Position numbers and translations under genes: made by a program. Below are positions 41,905 through 53,430 of a stretch of 64,000 nt of DNA, in pieces. Every line of letters begins with the position of its first letter. Positions within the stretch are counted from its first letter, which is position 1. The notes under the pieces were generated by a model that did no database searches, had not been told where the DNA came from, and worked only from the letters and a program-made list of their open reading frames with translations. The DNA comes from Deroplatys truncata (lineage: Eukaryota > Arthropoda > Insecta > Mantodea > Mantidae), in NCBI GenBank assembly GCA_030765065.1, contig CM060986.1, positions 74,269,573 to 74,333,572 of the forward strand, in the 5' to 3' direction.

Positions 41905-43294
41905 CAGAAATGTAATGTAATATTTATTTCATCATTATTACAATAATACAAATAAAGCTTACATCTAAAACTTATGTCTAGTGCACCAGTTTTCTAGCTC
42001 CCCCATATTTAGCCCCTAGGCTGTATATATGGGATAAAGCTACTATACCATCTCTCCACTTTACAAACTATGCTCGATCAGCTGTACCTTTCTTAAGCTC
42101 CTTATCCACTTATCCCTTGTGTTGCCTAAAAATGTCCCCATCATTTTAATTGTTTCTACTTTTGTGCTTCCCAACATTCTTAATGCTACTGCTTCTTTGT
42201 TTAGCTTATCCCATTTTTTATTCCATATAACCTCTCTCCACCTTTTAACCTTATCACATTCTATTAGACAATGAAAAGTACTACCCGATTCATCACACAT
42301 AATACATCTCCCCGAACAATTATATCCATTCCTTTTTAAAAATATTACTCCTGTGCGCATCCACGCAAGACCTACTCTACCAAATTGATTACATATATCT
42401 ACATACTTCTCCCTTCCCCAATTTCTTTTAACTGATTTATACAAGATCAATGATCTTTTATCCTCAAAACTAGCCCATATCTCTTGTTTCTCGATATCTT
42501 CCACCCTCAATCTCACTTCTTTCCAAAACCCACTGTTATTATATTTATCTAATAGGAAAATATTCCTCATGCCAATTTCTTTTAGGACATTTCCCAACTC
42601 CCCTAACCAACACTCTTCTCCTAGGACAGCTTTTTGAAACTGTATACATTCTTTTAATATATTATTATCTTCTAAATTTAAACATCTATACCAATACTTC
42701 AAAATTCTTTCCACTATTATACCTTTTCTCCCTACCCTTCCTAGCTCTGCCAGTGCCACGCCCCTTGGTGAACTCTTGGGTAAACCCAAAACTTCTTTAC
42801 AAAACATTCTATGGACTATATCAATCTTAATCCATCCCTTTGCCACCCCCCATATTTCTATTCCATATAATATTTTTGACTCTACTACAGCTTCATATAG
42901 CCTTTCCAACCAGTTCATTGTTAGCGTGGGTGTTTTGCACAAGCAAACTCTAACAGCTTTCATCGCTAGCTTTCCTTTCAATTGTGCATATTTAGATTGT
43001 GCTTCCCACTTCCCGTTGCTTGAGAATCTAATCCCCAAGTAATCAAATTCTTTTACCACCTCTATTTGCTCTCCATTTATATACCATCTTTCCTCTCTTT
43101 TTAATTTTGATCCTTTCTTGAACACTATTATCTTGGACTTTTTTGTATTCACCTTTAGCCCCCATTCCATACAAAATTTTGCAATTTCATTGATAGCATG
43201 TTGCAACCCTATCACTGTTACTGCCCCAGCGCAGAAATGTATTAGATTGGCCGGGAAAGGATGTACAGAAGGGCCTAGAAAATTAAACAACAAA
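41905..43294 (-). mobile_element. LINE, 5'-truncated, 3' tail at left
   Basis: The minus-strand frame 43293-42061 is followed by a 3' UTR and an AAATAAATATTACATTACATT tail near 41915-41935. The 5' edge abuts the 3' end of the repeat at 43295. Same family as 14814-16363 and 56525-56815. Confidence 0.8.
42061..43293 (-). CDS. C-terminal part of a LINE reverse transcriptase (410 codons, open)
   Basis: The longest open frame of the window. It covers the RT thumb and C-terminal region: EWGLKVNTKKSKIIVFKKGS, INGEQIEVVKEFDYLGIRFS (typical LINE post-palm block), a long helical connector, and a zinc-finger-like CIMCDESGSTFHCLIEC (CxxC-x7-H-x4-C). The stretch LIHFCAGAVTVIGLQ stands where the FADD catalytic box should be, so the key Asp residues appear lost. 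The frame is intact over 1.2 kb, suggesting a fairly recent insertion. Fingers, palm and endonuclease are missing through 5' truncation. The ATG is not a genuine start. Confidence 0.8.
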   Translation of the reverse strand: MLFNFLGPSVHPFPANLIHFCAGAVTVIGLQHAINEIAKFCMEWGLKVNTKKSKIIVFKKGSKLKREERWYINGEQIEVVKEFDYLGIRFSSNGKWEAQSKYAQLKGKLAMKAVRVCLCKTPTLTMNWLERLYEAVVESKILYGIEIWGVAKGWIKIDIVHRMFCKEVLGLPKSSPRGVALAELGRVGRKGIIVERILKYWYRCLNLEDNNILKECIQFQKAVLGEECWLGELGNVLKEIGMRNIFLLDKYNNSGFWKEVRLRVEDIEKQEIWASFEDKRSLILYKSVKRNWGREKYVDICNQFGRVGLAWMRTGVIFLKRNGYNCSGRCIMCDESGSTFHCLIECDKVKRWREVIWNKKWDKLNKEAVALRMLGSTKVETIKMMGTFLGNTRDKWIRSLRKVQLIEHSL

Positions 43295-44104
43295 TCTGAT
43301 GTGATACATTCACATGACTTTCTCTATCCTCTATCATTTATTAATGGTTATACAAACTAGTCTTACTAAAGCTTATTTTTATATCTACTTCATTTTAATC
43401 CAATAAAGTTTTGCAGAAGTAGCTTACATTACACACTTTGTTATAGATATAAAGGGAAAAGTCAAATGTTTAAGAACTGGAAGCTATACTGGCCATAAAA
43501 GTCCATAGTGTTTCAATAGAATTGCAAGAAACAAGTGAATGTTAACAGGATTTTAAAAGAATGGCTAAGTATTGAACAATTCAAACCATTAATAACGGAA
43601 AGGCTGATGCCACTAAAAAGTTATTTGAAATATATTGTGTGTTTCAAAGAGATCTACATTTCTTGTGCAGTACATTTTTTGTCTATCACTTGATGTTTGC
43701 CAGTTATACAAGATTATACAAAATTTCCAGAAAATTTAAGATATACATTTTATATGTAATGTAAATATCTTTAATATATTAATATTTTAATCAAAATCAT
43801 TAAAGCCATTTTTTTAGAAAAATCAAACATTTCCAAAAATGTTCCATATAAAGGATAGTTTGGGGTAGGGGGATTTTCTTGAAAATCTTTTTTTTCGCAT
43901 CTTTGGAAGGTACTGAATTTAAATATCCAGTTTGGGTTGATCTGACTTTTTGTTTTTGAGTTACACTATTCACGTGAACCTTTTTCTAAAAATGCTTTTG
44001 TTTTGTATCCAGGGGGCCCAAAATATGTATTTCTGGTGAAATCTTGGTATAAAATTTTTGGGTGGAATGCAATACCTTTTATATCTACTAGCTACGTGGA
44101 AAAT
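43295..44104 (-). mobile_element. ~0.85-kb repeat, older subfamily, minus strand
   Basis: Starts TCTGATGTGATACATTCACATGACTTTCTC (hairpin ATGTG/CACAT intact); the far end is worn (TACGTGGAAAAT). Forms an inverted pair with the copy at 44154-45108, 49 bases apart. Confidence 0.7.
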
Positions 44105-44153
44105 AAAAATGGTGGATATGCCATTTTACCATGATGTATAGTTTTACGTTATT

Positions 44154-45108
44154 ACTTTCTCTACTACGTATAGTAAGTAGGGGAAGTATTGTATTCCACC
44201 CAAAAATTCAATACTGAGATTTTACCGGAAATATATGTTTTGAGACCCCCTGAATCCAAAAAAGCCATTTTTGGAAACATGTCCGTCCATCTGTGTGCGC
44301 GGGCATTAAAACTCAGAAAAAAACAGTCGGATAAACACCAAACTTGGTATTTAGGTTTAGTATCTTCCAGAGATGCGACATAAAGTTTTTCAAGAAAATC
44401 CCTCCACCCCAGATTACCCTTTACATGGAAAATTTTTTGAAAATTTTAATTTTCTCAAAAATGTCTCTTAACGACTTTGATTAAAATATCATATGTTGAA
44501 GAATATTTTCATGACAAATAAAATGTATATGTTGCATTTTCTGGGAATGTCTCAAAAGTATTCTTCATTGTGAACGACTTTTGCATAACTGGTAAACTAT
44601 AAGAGATAGACAAAATTTTACTACAGAAAAAATGTAGATCGCGTTAAAATACACAATTTATGTGATATACTTTTTTTTTTTTTTGAGTTAACCGTTTTTG
44701 AGATATTGCTTGTTATTCCCTTAAATTTTCCAATACTTATACTTTTTCCTCAAATGGGAATTCGTTATTAATTTTTTTGTCTTGGATATGCAAAGAGTAT
44801 TAATCTGTGGCAAAGAGAATGGTGCTGCACGTAGCAACCAGCTATTAAGAGATATGTCTATGCTTAAAGGCTACTGTATTTCTATATTGCCCTTGCAAAT
44901 ACAAAACAAGGGGAATATACTACGCCTTAAGTGATAGTCAAATATTTTTAGAATTGCCCGCTATGTGTAAAATGTAATTCTTTTTGCATGTCAAAAGATC
45001 GTTTCTGCAAATGTTTATCTCGATTAATATGAAATAGATGGAGAATAAGAGTTTGTAAAAATAGTTTGTACAAGAGTAGAGAAAGTCATGTGAATGTAAC
45101 ACATCAGA
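44154..45108 (+). mobile_element. ~0.85-kb repeat, plus strand, slightly enlarged
   Basis: 5' ACTTTCTCTACTACG, 3' GTAGAGAAAGTC with ATGTG-AATGTAA-CACAT-CAGA and a T-run. The 3' third holds partly duplicated material (two CCTTGCA blocks, one beginning GGGGAATATACTACG). Confidence 0.72.
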
Positions 45109-45349
45109 TTTTTTTCCCCTACTCTTGATACTGCTTCCCCATTGCTTTACATATCTGATATTACAGGACAGCTGAGAATGTCAACACTATCTTTACAATA
45201 CATAGCAGTGTGAGATTGTAGTCTCAATTTTTCAATGGCAGTTGCCAAAGCCATACTGCTAATTTGTTACAACAGCTATACAGATATTTCTGCCTCTCTG
45301 CTGTAGCATATCAAAGTAAGGCCCTTGGTTAACCTTTAAACAATTTTGT

Positions 45350-45625
45350 CATCTCCAATGCTCCCCATATATGGCCTATGACCTTTCAGGGGTTGCCTCA
45401 TTCCACTAAGCGATGACCTATTTCTGAGGTGGAGGCACCCAGCAGCAGAGTCCGTTTACCTTTGATGGTACGGTGATGATGAGGATGGCGGTATAATGAG
45501 AGGAGTTACAGCTTTTATCATGGAATCCAAGCCACATTGGGCCTTAGATACTTCACATGAGCAACTCAAAGGTGAGGGTGTGTATAGAGCCGAGTATCAA
45601 ACCCAGGACCTAGAACAAGAGCCAG
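45350..45625 (-). repeat. SINE-like repeat
   Basis: A B-box-like complement GTATCAAACCCAGGACC at about 45595 and a structured GC-richer body (GAGGTGGAGGCACCC) suggest a minus-strand tRNA-derived SINE; the A box is unclear. Confidence 0.35.
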
Positions 45626-47056
45626 AAATGAAACCCTGGGGCCCCCTTTAAAAATGTTGGCAATAATTTGTGATGTATGATGAGTGCTGGAATATCATGA
45701 TGAACAAAGGGTCCAGAATTTATATGAGTGGGCCTTTTAGCTCCTTTTTGATGTAATGTAGTTCATGCTTCAGCCTTTATAATTAATAGGTAGTTTATTG
45801 TGCTCAGAGATTGTTATGCCAACAACAGCCTGACTTAGCTGCTTGGAGAAATTGCTGAAAGAGGAATGCGGGTGCATACATGCAAGGGCAGCCTGTGAAT
45901 TATGAACAGTGGTGCTGCAACAGATTTTGCTATTTTAAAATTTTACTTTGGGGAAAAAAAATAAAAATACAGTGGCTAAAATGTACTTATGAAAGAAAGA
46001 AGTGTAACAAAGATACAAAAAAGAGGATTTTGTTTCTTTTTTTCTTCACATCCAGGTAACCAAAAATGTTGTAAATCCACTATGCAAGTTTTAACTCGGT
46101 AACAAATCACCACCTTTCTTCACTTCAATCTCTAATCAAGCTTGCACCAAGTTACTATAAGCTATCATACTAAAGAAACATACAGATACACTGACTGACA
46201 GATGCACAGATAGTCATATAAATTTCCTAAAACTGAAATCAGGTTTATTTTTATTTTACATGCTACATCAAAAGATCCTGTGGTCAAATTCAGAAAAGTG
46301 CAATTATTTTCATGAAAAGATAATACTACAGCAGAAGTTGATATTAATTGGGCTAAATAACTGCAGCAATCTTGTTGGACACTATATATCCAAAATCTGA
46401 ACAAATATTTACTATTTAGTTTTAATGCGTAACCTGGATTACGTATATGATTTTTTTTAACACATCCTTGGATTGGAAGTGTTGTATGTGAAGTGATTGG
46501 ATGTGTTTTACTTGGTTAAAGAAAAGGGGCCCCATTTCTAATTTAGACACAATATGAGGATTAGATATTTTTAGGAAGTAAATATGAATGTTTTTCAACA
46601 TTATAAAGTCAGAGATAATACCATTTGTTTGTGAGTAATTAAGTTTTGTACTGATAAGTTTTTCATTGCAACAAATATCTGAAAACAATTTTACTCTCTT
46701 TTGAAAGTACATAAAGGAATGTACAGAGTAAAAATAAAACAAAGTAAATGTTAGAAAACAAAATATTAAAGAGTAATGGAAAGAAAAAGCTTATATATTT
46801 GTAATTAACAAAAATTTGTGTATAACATAATTTACACACACTTTGGGTAGTCATGGACCATGTAAACATCATTAGTTTCTACATATTTGGCTGAACACAC
46901 ACAGCACAGCTCAGTTTAGTTTTATTTTCACTGGAAGTCTGTTTGTCATTAATCTCTGCACCAGTATCAAAAATCACATACAAAATCAGGGTCCAAATTG
47001 CAGTTATTTCATTAAGTTCACTTTCTTTGGTTTTATAGCATTTATGTTGTTGTTTT
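45626..47056. other. No recognisable feature
   Basis: AT-rich DNA with short open frames lacking motifs. Confidence 0.4.
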
Positions 47057-47374
47057 CTAATGTGCTGCATTTGACACCAAAATCATTAGCAGTCTTGCTC
47101 TCCAGTACTTTGCTGTCCTGCAATCTTCACTTTGTAATGCAATGCTATTGTCCAGGTGGTGTTCATCCATATCCTCTGCTCTGTTGTATAAGATGCATTT
47201 AGGAGATGTGGAGATGTTGATCCGATGCAGGTGTTTGGCTAGGCAGTCATGTACTGTTATTAGCCTGAATAGTGTGACTGCTGTTTTCCGTGGCAGATGT
47301 ATGATTTCTGGATTTTGCAACATGCATTCCCATTTTTTTAATGCATTTATTGAACCCTGGATTAAAGCATTCAT
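47057..47374 (-). pseudogene. LINE C-terminal (post-RNase H) fragment
   Basis: Minus-strand frame of 105 codons: LPRKTAVTLFRLITVHDCLA, KHLHRINISTSPKCILYNR, EDMDEHHLDNSIALQSED and KYWRARLLM. This matches the order of the widespread insect LINE tail (FRLxTGHDCL-x-HLHRIGI-x-SPxCxLC-x-E-MD-x-HL-x-C, with KYWxARxxM); the Cys of the zinc finger are largely lost. Isolated fragment without RT. Confidence 0.75.
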
Positions 47375-50371
47375 TTATTCCATAGAAGAGGATGGTTATC
47401 TATATTCACAGAGTTACAGAAACACAAAAACAATAAAATTACCTGGGATATGTATTTTCTACTTGACTCCTAAAATACAGCAGTTTTAATCGAACATTCT
47501 TGCCTCCAAGAACACAACAATGGACAGCACAAGAACAGAAAGGCACTCAGCAGGGCTACTTCTTTGGGTGAGGGAAATTATAATTAACTTAAAATATGAG
47601 AAGACCCCAGTAGAAGCTACCCTATGTACTAGATTATGGCTTAAGAAAGTAAATAAGCTTTTTGATGTAGCATTGCAATAATTAAGGGTGTGAGGGCTGA
47701 GAGTTGAGAAAGACTTCCTTTTCCTTTCTGATTTGCAAGTTACTGCAGCTTAATTGCAACCAGTGGACTATTTCAAAGTTTAACTTTCCTGCCTTACTCC
47801 CTTATTCCCTATCCATTTACTCCTGCAGTGTCCACAGACTGTTATATACTCTTCAGTTTCAACATTGTTGACTGTTGATGTGAAGAAAATGTTACTTCAG
47901 GTAACAGGATACACTATCAATTATGTAAGAAAATAATGTATTAGAAAAATTCAATTAAGAATGTCCTTAGTTGATCTTTTAATTAAAATACAGTGACAGT
48001 GCTAATTATACATTTTGCAAAGTAATGATAATCTGTTGTAAAAAACATTAGATACTTAGCTCTTTACTCTGATTTGCAATGCAAACTGTAAAAGGTCTTC
48101 AAACAAATGAAAAACCACTTATTTTAGCCACCTGTCCAGAGAAATCCTAAATTTATTTATTGAAAGTGAACAAATGCATTTTTGTAATCTGTTGTATTAT
48201 ACGAATCCTTCATATTTGTAGCTTTGATAGAAAACCCAGAAAATAGAATATTTGTTGTATGGATTTTAGGAGTAATGCACTCATAAATTTTTCTCTGAAA
48301 GTGTTCTTCTCGAGGTTTTCTTTGACAAGGATTAAAATGGTGAGAGTACATAAACAAAGCACAGTTTTAATTTCTAATCATTTAAAATGCTCACAACATG
48401 AATCTTTTGTGAAATTCTAGCATACATCTGATAATTTTCTTTTGTAATTTAAAATTATTTTGGGTTCTGTTAAGTTTCCCCATATAAGAATGCAGTAAGT
48501 ATTTTAAATATGAGTAAAAGAATGCTTAATAATGTGTTAGTGTATTTACTAGCATGCTACTGAATCCTGTGATTTTAAAATATAATAAGTGGCACATAGC
48601 AAAAGAAATTGGCATTCACTCATTTTGAGCAGTGTTTTTTCATTCCAGCAGGAAGGAGAGGAGGAGGTGGAGATATGTTTTGAAGTGAAAGTGTACAACT
48701 CTGCCAAGAATTGTCTTAAAAAATACCTGATATAGAACAGCTACATGACTTACCATTCATTTTGTGCAGATCGTAAACGCTTCATATAAAAGCCTAGTTT
48801 CTATTAATTTTAATAAATATTGGTGAAAAATTTGTTTCATTGCTACTTTAGTAATACACATTTTATGTAGCTAATGGCCTAAGGCAAGAGACAAACATTT
48901 AAAACAGATATACCATGCAAGCTGTGAGCTCTTGAGAAACAAGAATAGGTACCAGTTAAAATTTCAAAATGTATGCTTAAAATATAGGGGAATGTAAGCA
49001 AATATTTTGGAAATAAATGCCACAAAAATAGTTTGATATGAATTATTTTAATGAGTATCTACGGTTCTCTCATAGTAAGGTTATTTCTTATTTATAATGG
49101 CATCCCAATTATGCTAAAATCAAGAGACTGAAGAGAAATTCATGCAAGGTATTTATATGTTAATCATATGATCCATTTTTGAAAAAAATGAAAGAAAATT
49201 TTGCTTTTAAAGGCTATTTTGATTGGGAAAATTTAATTTGATCCATTTTTTTATAAAATAAAATAAAAAAACAATCTTGTACGTAAAGGTTAATATGAAG
49301 GAAAAAATTTGCTTAAAATGTTTGCCTTGCATAAATGAATCCTTATTAAGTATGGAATTTATATTTATCAACTTCATTTTTGAGATATGCTGCCTGTGCA
49401 GGAATACACAACTATTCTCACACACATTAAAACCGGTTTTTCTTTTTGAATTTGGGGTGTATAATAATACTGAGATTTAGACATCAGATTTTTGGTTTGA
49501 ATCCATTACTTCCTCCAACTCAAAATTAAGCGGTAGAGAAAGGAAAAAGGTATATGCTTTTATTATTTTGAGGCAATTCTCACTTGATCTAATAATGTAT
49601 TTAAAATCTGAAACTAAAATGGATTTTTAAGTCACTTATTTTAATTCCTTTTCCTGTCACTTGGCATTCACAAATATCTTTCTCTTCTAATGTTTATATT
49701 TGTCATTCCACATTCTTTGGGCATGTTTGAAAGGCTCACTAAAGTATAGTGTGTTAAACGGATCATGTGATAAATGCACTCCACAAGAAGTATTTCTAAT
49801 GGCTGCTTGCCATCATCAGCTGATACTTTGCACCTGTTATGTCTACTCTAGGAAGCTGTCCTTTGAAGACATCGTGCAATGTTATTCAGCAGCTTTTTTG
49901 TATGTGATGCATCTAGCTGTAATTAATGGTAACATATGTACTTATATACTTCAACGAAAACTGACTGCAAATCTCTACAAAAGGACTGATATGATAGGTA
50001 CTAATTATAGATTGCTAACATTTTAATACAACTTTAAATGAATGTAGGACAAGTAAAAAATATGTGGATCAAGCTCAGCTGCTTATGTTGTAAACAATGT
50101 AGATTTCTTATGGATAATCCTAAAGTAGGTAGCCAAGATAGCAGTACAGTTTTGGACTTTTATTTCTTCACCAAATATTTTCACTTTCTTGAAATATGAT
50201 CCAGTATTCTATGATTTTCAAATTAACATAAAATCTGTCATTTTTTTTAAATAATGTCTATTACCTATCAATATTTACACTTGAACATCTTAATTATGAG
50301 AAGTATTGCAGGTACAAACACAGTATTGCTCTAGCAACTCTCTTGATGATGCTTGAACTATAGTTCTCTGA

Positions 50372-50372
<1 letters not shown>
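47375..50372. other. Unique AT-rich DNA, nothing firm
   Basis: No repeat family was recognised. A possible plus-strand terminal exon (48648-48735) was considered and not accepted. It may include the 3' UTR or introns of the calmodulin-like gene on the minus strand. Confidence 0.35.
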
Positions 50373-50411
<39 letters not shown>

Positions 50412-50556
50412 TGGATTCAATTCATACCTCCAGACTCTGTGGGGAATAGAGCATGATTCCGGTTAAAGAAAAATTCCCTGCCCCAACAAGGAATCAAACC
50501 CAGAACCTTTGGGTTGAGAAGTCAGAGCGCTGACCACTCAACCACAGAGGCAGTCT
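50373..50556 (-). repeat. Complete tRNA-derived SINE with poly(A) tail
   Basis: Minus strand: tRNA-like head with A box TGGTTGAGTGGTCAGCGC and B box GGTTTGATTCC, a body with GGTTAAAGAAAAATTCCC on the plus side, and a ~32-base poly(A) tail (the T-run at 50373-50404 on the plus strand). The long pure tail suggests a fairly recent insertion. Confidence 0.85.
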
Positions 50557-51499
50557 CTCATGGTGTTATTTAAACACATAGAATGTTTAAAATGAAAAAG
50601 AAAAATGAGGATTTTATGGGTTTTAAATAAAACAATAAGAAATGTTAACTATTCTTATTTTTTTATTTCTTTATCATTACTTATAAAAATTAAAACAACA
50701 AACATAGCAATAAATGGTATCTATTTCACGCATGTTTTTGTAAATGAAAGACAGCCCGTGTGTATAACATTGGACCAGTTTTGATCTTATGGCTTTTTCA
50801 AACTATCCATTAAGTTTCTGTTATCTAGAGCAGCAGAAGGCTCCAGATTCTTGCTGTGTTAGTTGCAGTATAGCAAACTCAGTAGAAAATATATAAAAAG
50901 GTCCAACATTTGTACAAAAAATAACTTAGCCTTTCTCAAATATATTTTACAAATTGTGTCTCTACAAACAAAGGTACACAAACAACACGAAGTCTACCAC
51001 TTTCCTACAGAGAACAAGGGGAGAGTGATCTTTAACAGTTGTATTCTCACAGCATTTCTTTAAAAACAAAGTGATAATACCAATGGCAAAAGCTGCCTAC
51101 TGAGATGTACAGATGGTGGATCTTGCTGTTATAACAACAATCTTGCAAACTCTGAAACAGAAACATAATCTACATATAATAGCAAATAAGAAAATGTAAT
51201 TCAAAGAAAATTTCATAAACTACTCATACTCTTATACAGTAGTACTCCAGTCATCCAAATTAGGGATGGGTGGAAAATAACGTAATGGTTACACTGTAAC
51301 AATTATCTTAAGTAATGGTTACAGAAGTAACAGAGACAGACATTAATGGTTACAAAAGTAACGAATATAAAGTAACTAGTTACCTTGTAATGGTTAACAA
51401 ATAATGATGATAATAAGTATTAGTTATCTCATTAACAGTTACTAAAGTAACACAGTTGGTTACCAAGTCTGGGTGACATCATTCACTGTATGTTCATTA

Positions 51500-52760
51500 G
51501 TATTCCTCATCGGAAAGTAGTTCTACTTTGCATATTTCCATAGTCATTTATCATATGGTATAATATTCTGGGGAAAGTCCAGTTATAAAAATAGAATCTT
51601 TATAATACAAAAAATCTGATGTGTTACACTCACATGACTTTCTCTACTCTTGTACACACTATTTTTACAAACGCCTATTCTCCATATGCTTCATGTTAAT
51701 CGAGATATCGAGATGTCAATCTTATTGGTAATTTTCTTGTAGATGCAAGGGAAATATGGTAGCTTTTAAGCGATAGTCAAATATTTTAACGCTGGTTGCT
51801 ATGTGGCGCATTCCATTCTCTTTGCATGTCCAGGACATAAAAAAATGAATAACGAATTTGAGAAAAGTATAAGTATTGGAAAATTTAAGGAAATAACAAG
51901 CAATATCTCGGAAACGGTTCACTCAACAAAAAAAATGTATATGATATAAGTTGTGTATTTTAACGCGATCTACATTTTTTGTGTAGTAAAATTTTGTCTA
52001 TCTCTTATGGTTTACCAGTTATGCAAAAGTCGTTCATAATGAAGAATACTTTTGGAGACATTCCCAGAAAATTCGAGATATACATTTCATTTCTCATGAC
52101 ATTATCTTAAACATATGATATTTTCATCAAAATCGTTAGAGCCATTTTTGAGAAAATTAAAATTTTCGAAAAATGTTCCATGTAAAGGGTAGTCTGGGGT
52201 GGAGGGATTTTCTTGAAAATCTTCGTCTCGCATCTCTGGAAGATACTGAACGTAAACACCAAGTTTGGTGTTTATCCGACTGTTAGTTTTTGAGTTATGC
52301 TGTTCACAGACACACACACACACACACAGACACACACACGGACATGTTTCCAAAAATGCTTTTTTTGGATTCAGGAGGTCTCAAAACATGTATTTCCGGT
52401 GAAATCTCGGTATCGAATTTTTGGGTGGAATGCAATACTTCCCCTACTTACTATACGTAGTAGAGAAAGTAAAAAAGTTAAAACCCTAACAGTCTTCAGA
52501 AAAGATTTGAAAAAATTTCTAATACAGGGTTGTGTGGAAGAATATCTAGAAAAGAATTAGTTTATAAGTTTTCTTATGGAATTTTTTATGTTTATAATTC
52601 CAAAATTTAGTTTATGTACCTACTCATGTAATAATTAGGGTTTCTGTATTTGTGTATTACATCTAATTAGACCTGTTCTTTTTGTACTAATAATTGTATT
52701 GTTGAAATGAAGCCAATGTTTCTGTATTGAAATCAAATGGTGAATAAATTTGAGTTACGT
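51500..52760 (+). pseudogene. LINE 3' fragment split by a repeat insertion
   Basis: The 5' piece (to 51610) reads YFAYFHSHLSYGIIFWGKSS, like [19 protein letters not shown] in the LINE at 25.6 kb. After the inserted repeat, VKTLTVFRKDLKKFLIQG and a stop at 52558, then a 3' UTR ending GGTGAATAAATTTGAGTT. The repeat 51615-52470 separates the two pieces. Confidence 0.7.
51615..52470 (-). mobile_element. Full-length ~0.85-kb repeat, young copy
   Basis: TCTGATGTG...GTAGTAGAGAAAGT, inserted in an A-run of the LINE. Nearly identical to 16554-17424 over long stretches (for example the ATGTCCTGGACATG and ATCTCGATATCTCGAT blocks), with a (CA)n tract at 52310-52336 at the matching internal site. Confidence 0.78.
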
Positions 52761-53430
52761 CAACTGGTTACACAGTATCAAACTTCTCCGCCAGAGATGA
52801 TGAGTGGTATTGTTGATCTAACAATAAAAATGCCTACCAATTATTGGCTTTGCTACATGTATGTTACCAAATGAGATTATCTGCACATTTTATAATGTTT
52901 CTCTTTTCTAGCAACATCACCTTTCAATATGTTAATTACCATGGTTTATCTAATGTCCTACGAGAATATTTAAGTTATTGTATTCTTAATTTCAGCCATG
53001 TTGATTCTTGGCAATAGTGACGTATTCTCCTTTGCTATGTCTGCATATGTGATGTTTATATTTAGGATCCCATCATATAGCTCAGCTCACCTGTACTGTA
53101 TAAATTGTGTATATGTGTAGGAAGCAAAAGCAAGTGCAAATGCATTTTGTGATTATAAACCAAAGTAGTAATCAAAGTGTTGATGCGAAACTTCTTTTTA
53201 GATTGCATCAAATAACGAAGTAAGTCTATATTGACATTGTTCGTATTGAAACGTAGTTACAGCTAATCGTTACTGATAAACCATTAATGTAATGTAACTG
53301 CAAATGTGAATAACCATGAAAACAATCAATAACTTAATTGTCACTGGTAACCATTACGTATAACCATTAATGCACTGTAAGTGTGACAGTTGTAACCATT
53401 ACCCAAAAATAACTGTTTGTTACATTGCTA

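Larger units (their letters stand above)
51261..53430. mobile_element. hAT-type element with 8-bp target duplication and nested insertions
   Basis: ATCCAAAT at 51253-51260 is repeated at 53431-53438. Ends are TAGGGATGGG at left and the inverse of CATTGCTA at right (TAG.RATG). Subterminal regions (51280-51480 and 53235-53420) are full of GTAATGGTTAC-type motifs in opposite orientation. The middle is a LINE fragment carrying a 0.85-kb repeat. No transposase was seen, so it is non-autonomous. Confidence 0.78.

Noticed and set aside
48648-48735. Possible plus-strand terminal exon: CATTCCAG acceptor, frame reading QEGEEEVEICFEVKVYNSAK to a stop, AATAAA near 48820
   Set aside because: No matching upstream exon and no recognised protein family; a short acidic frame after an AG can arise by chance.
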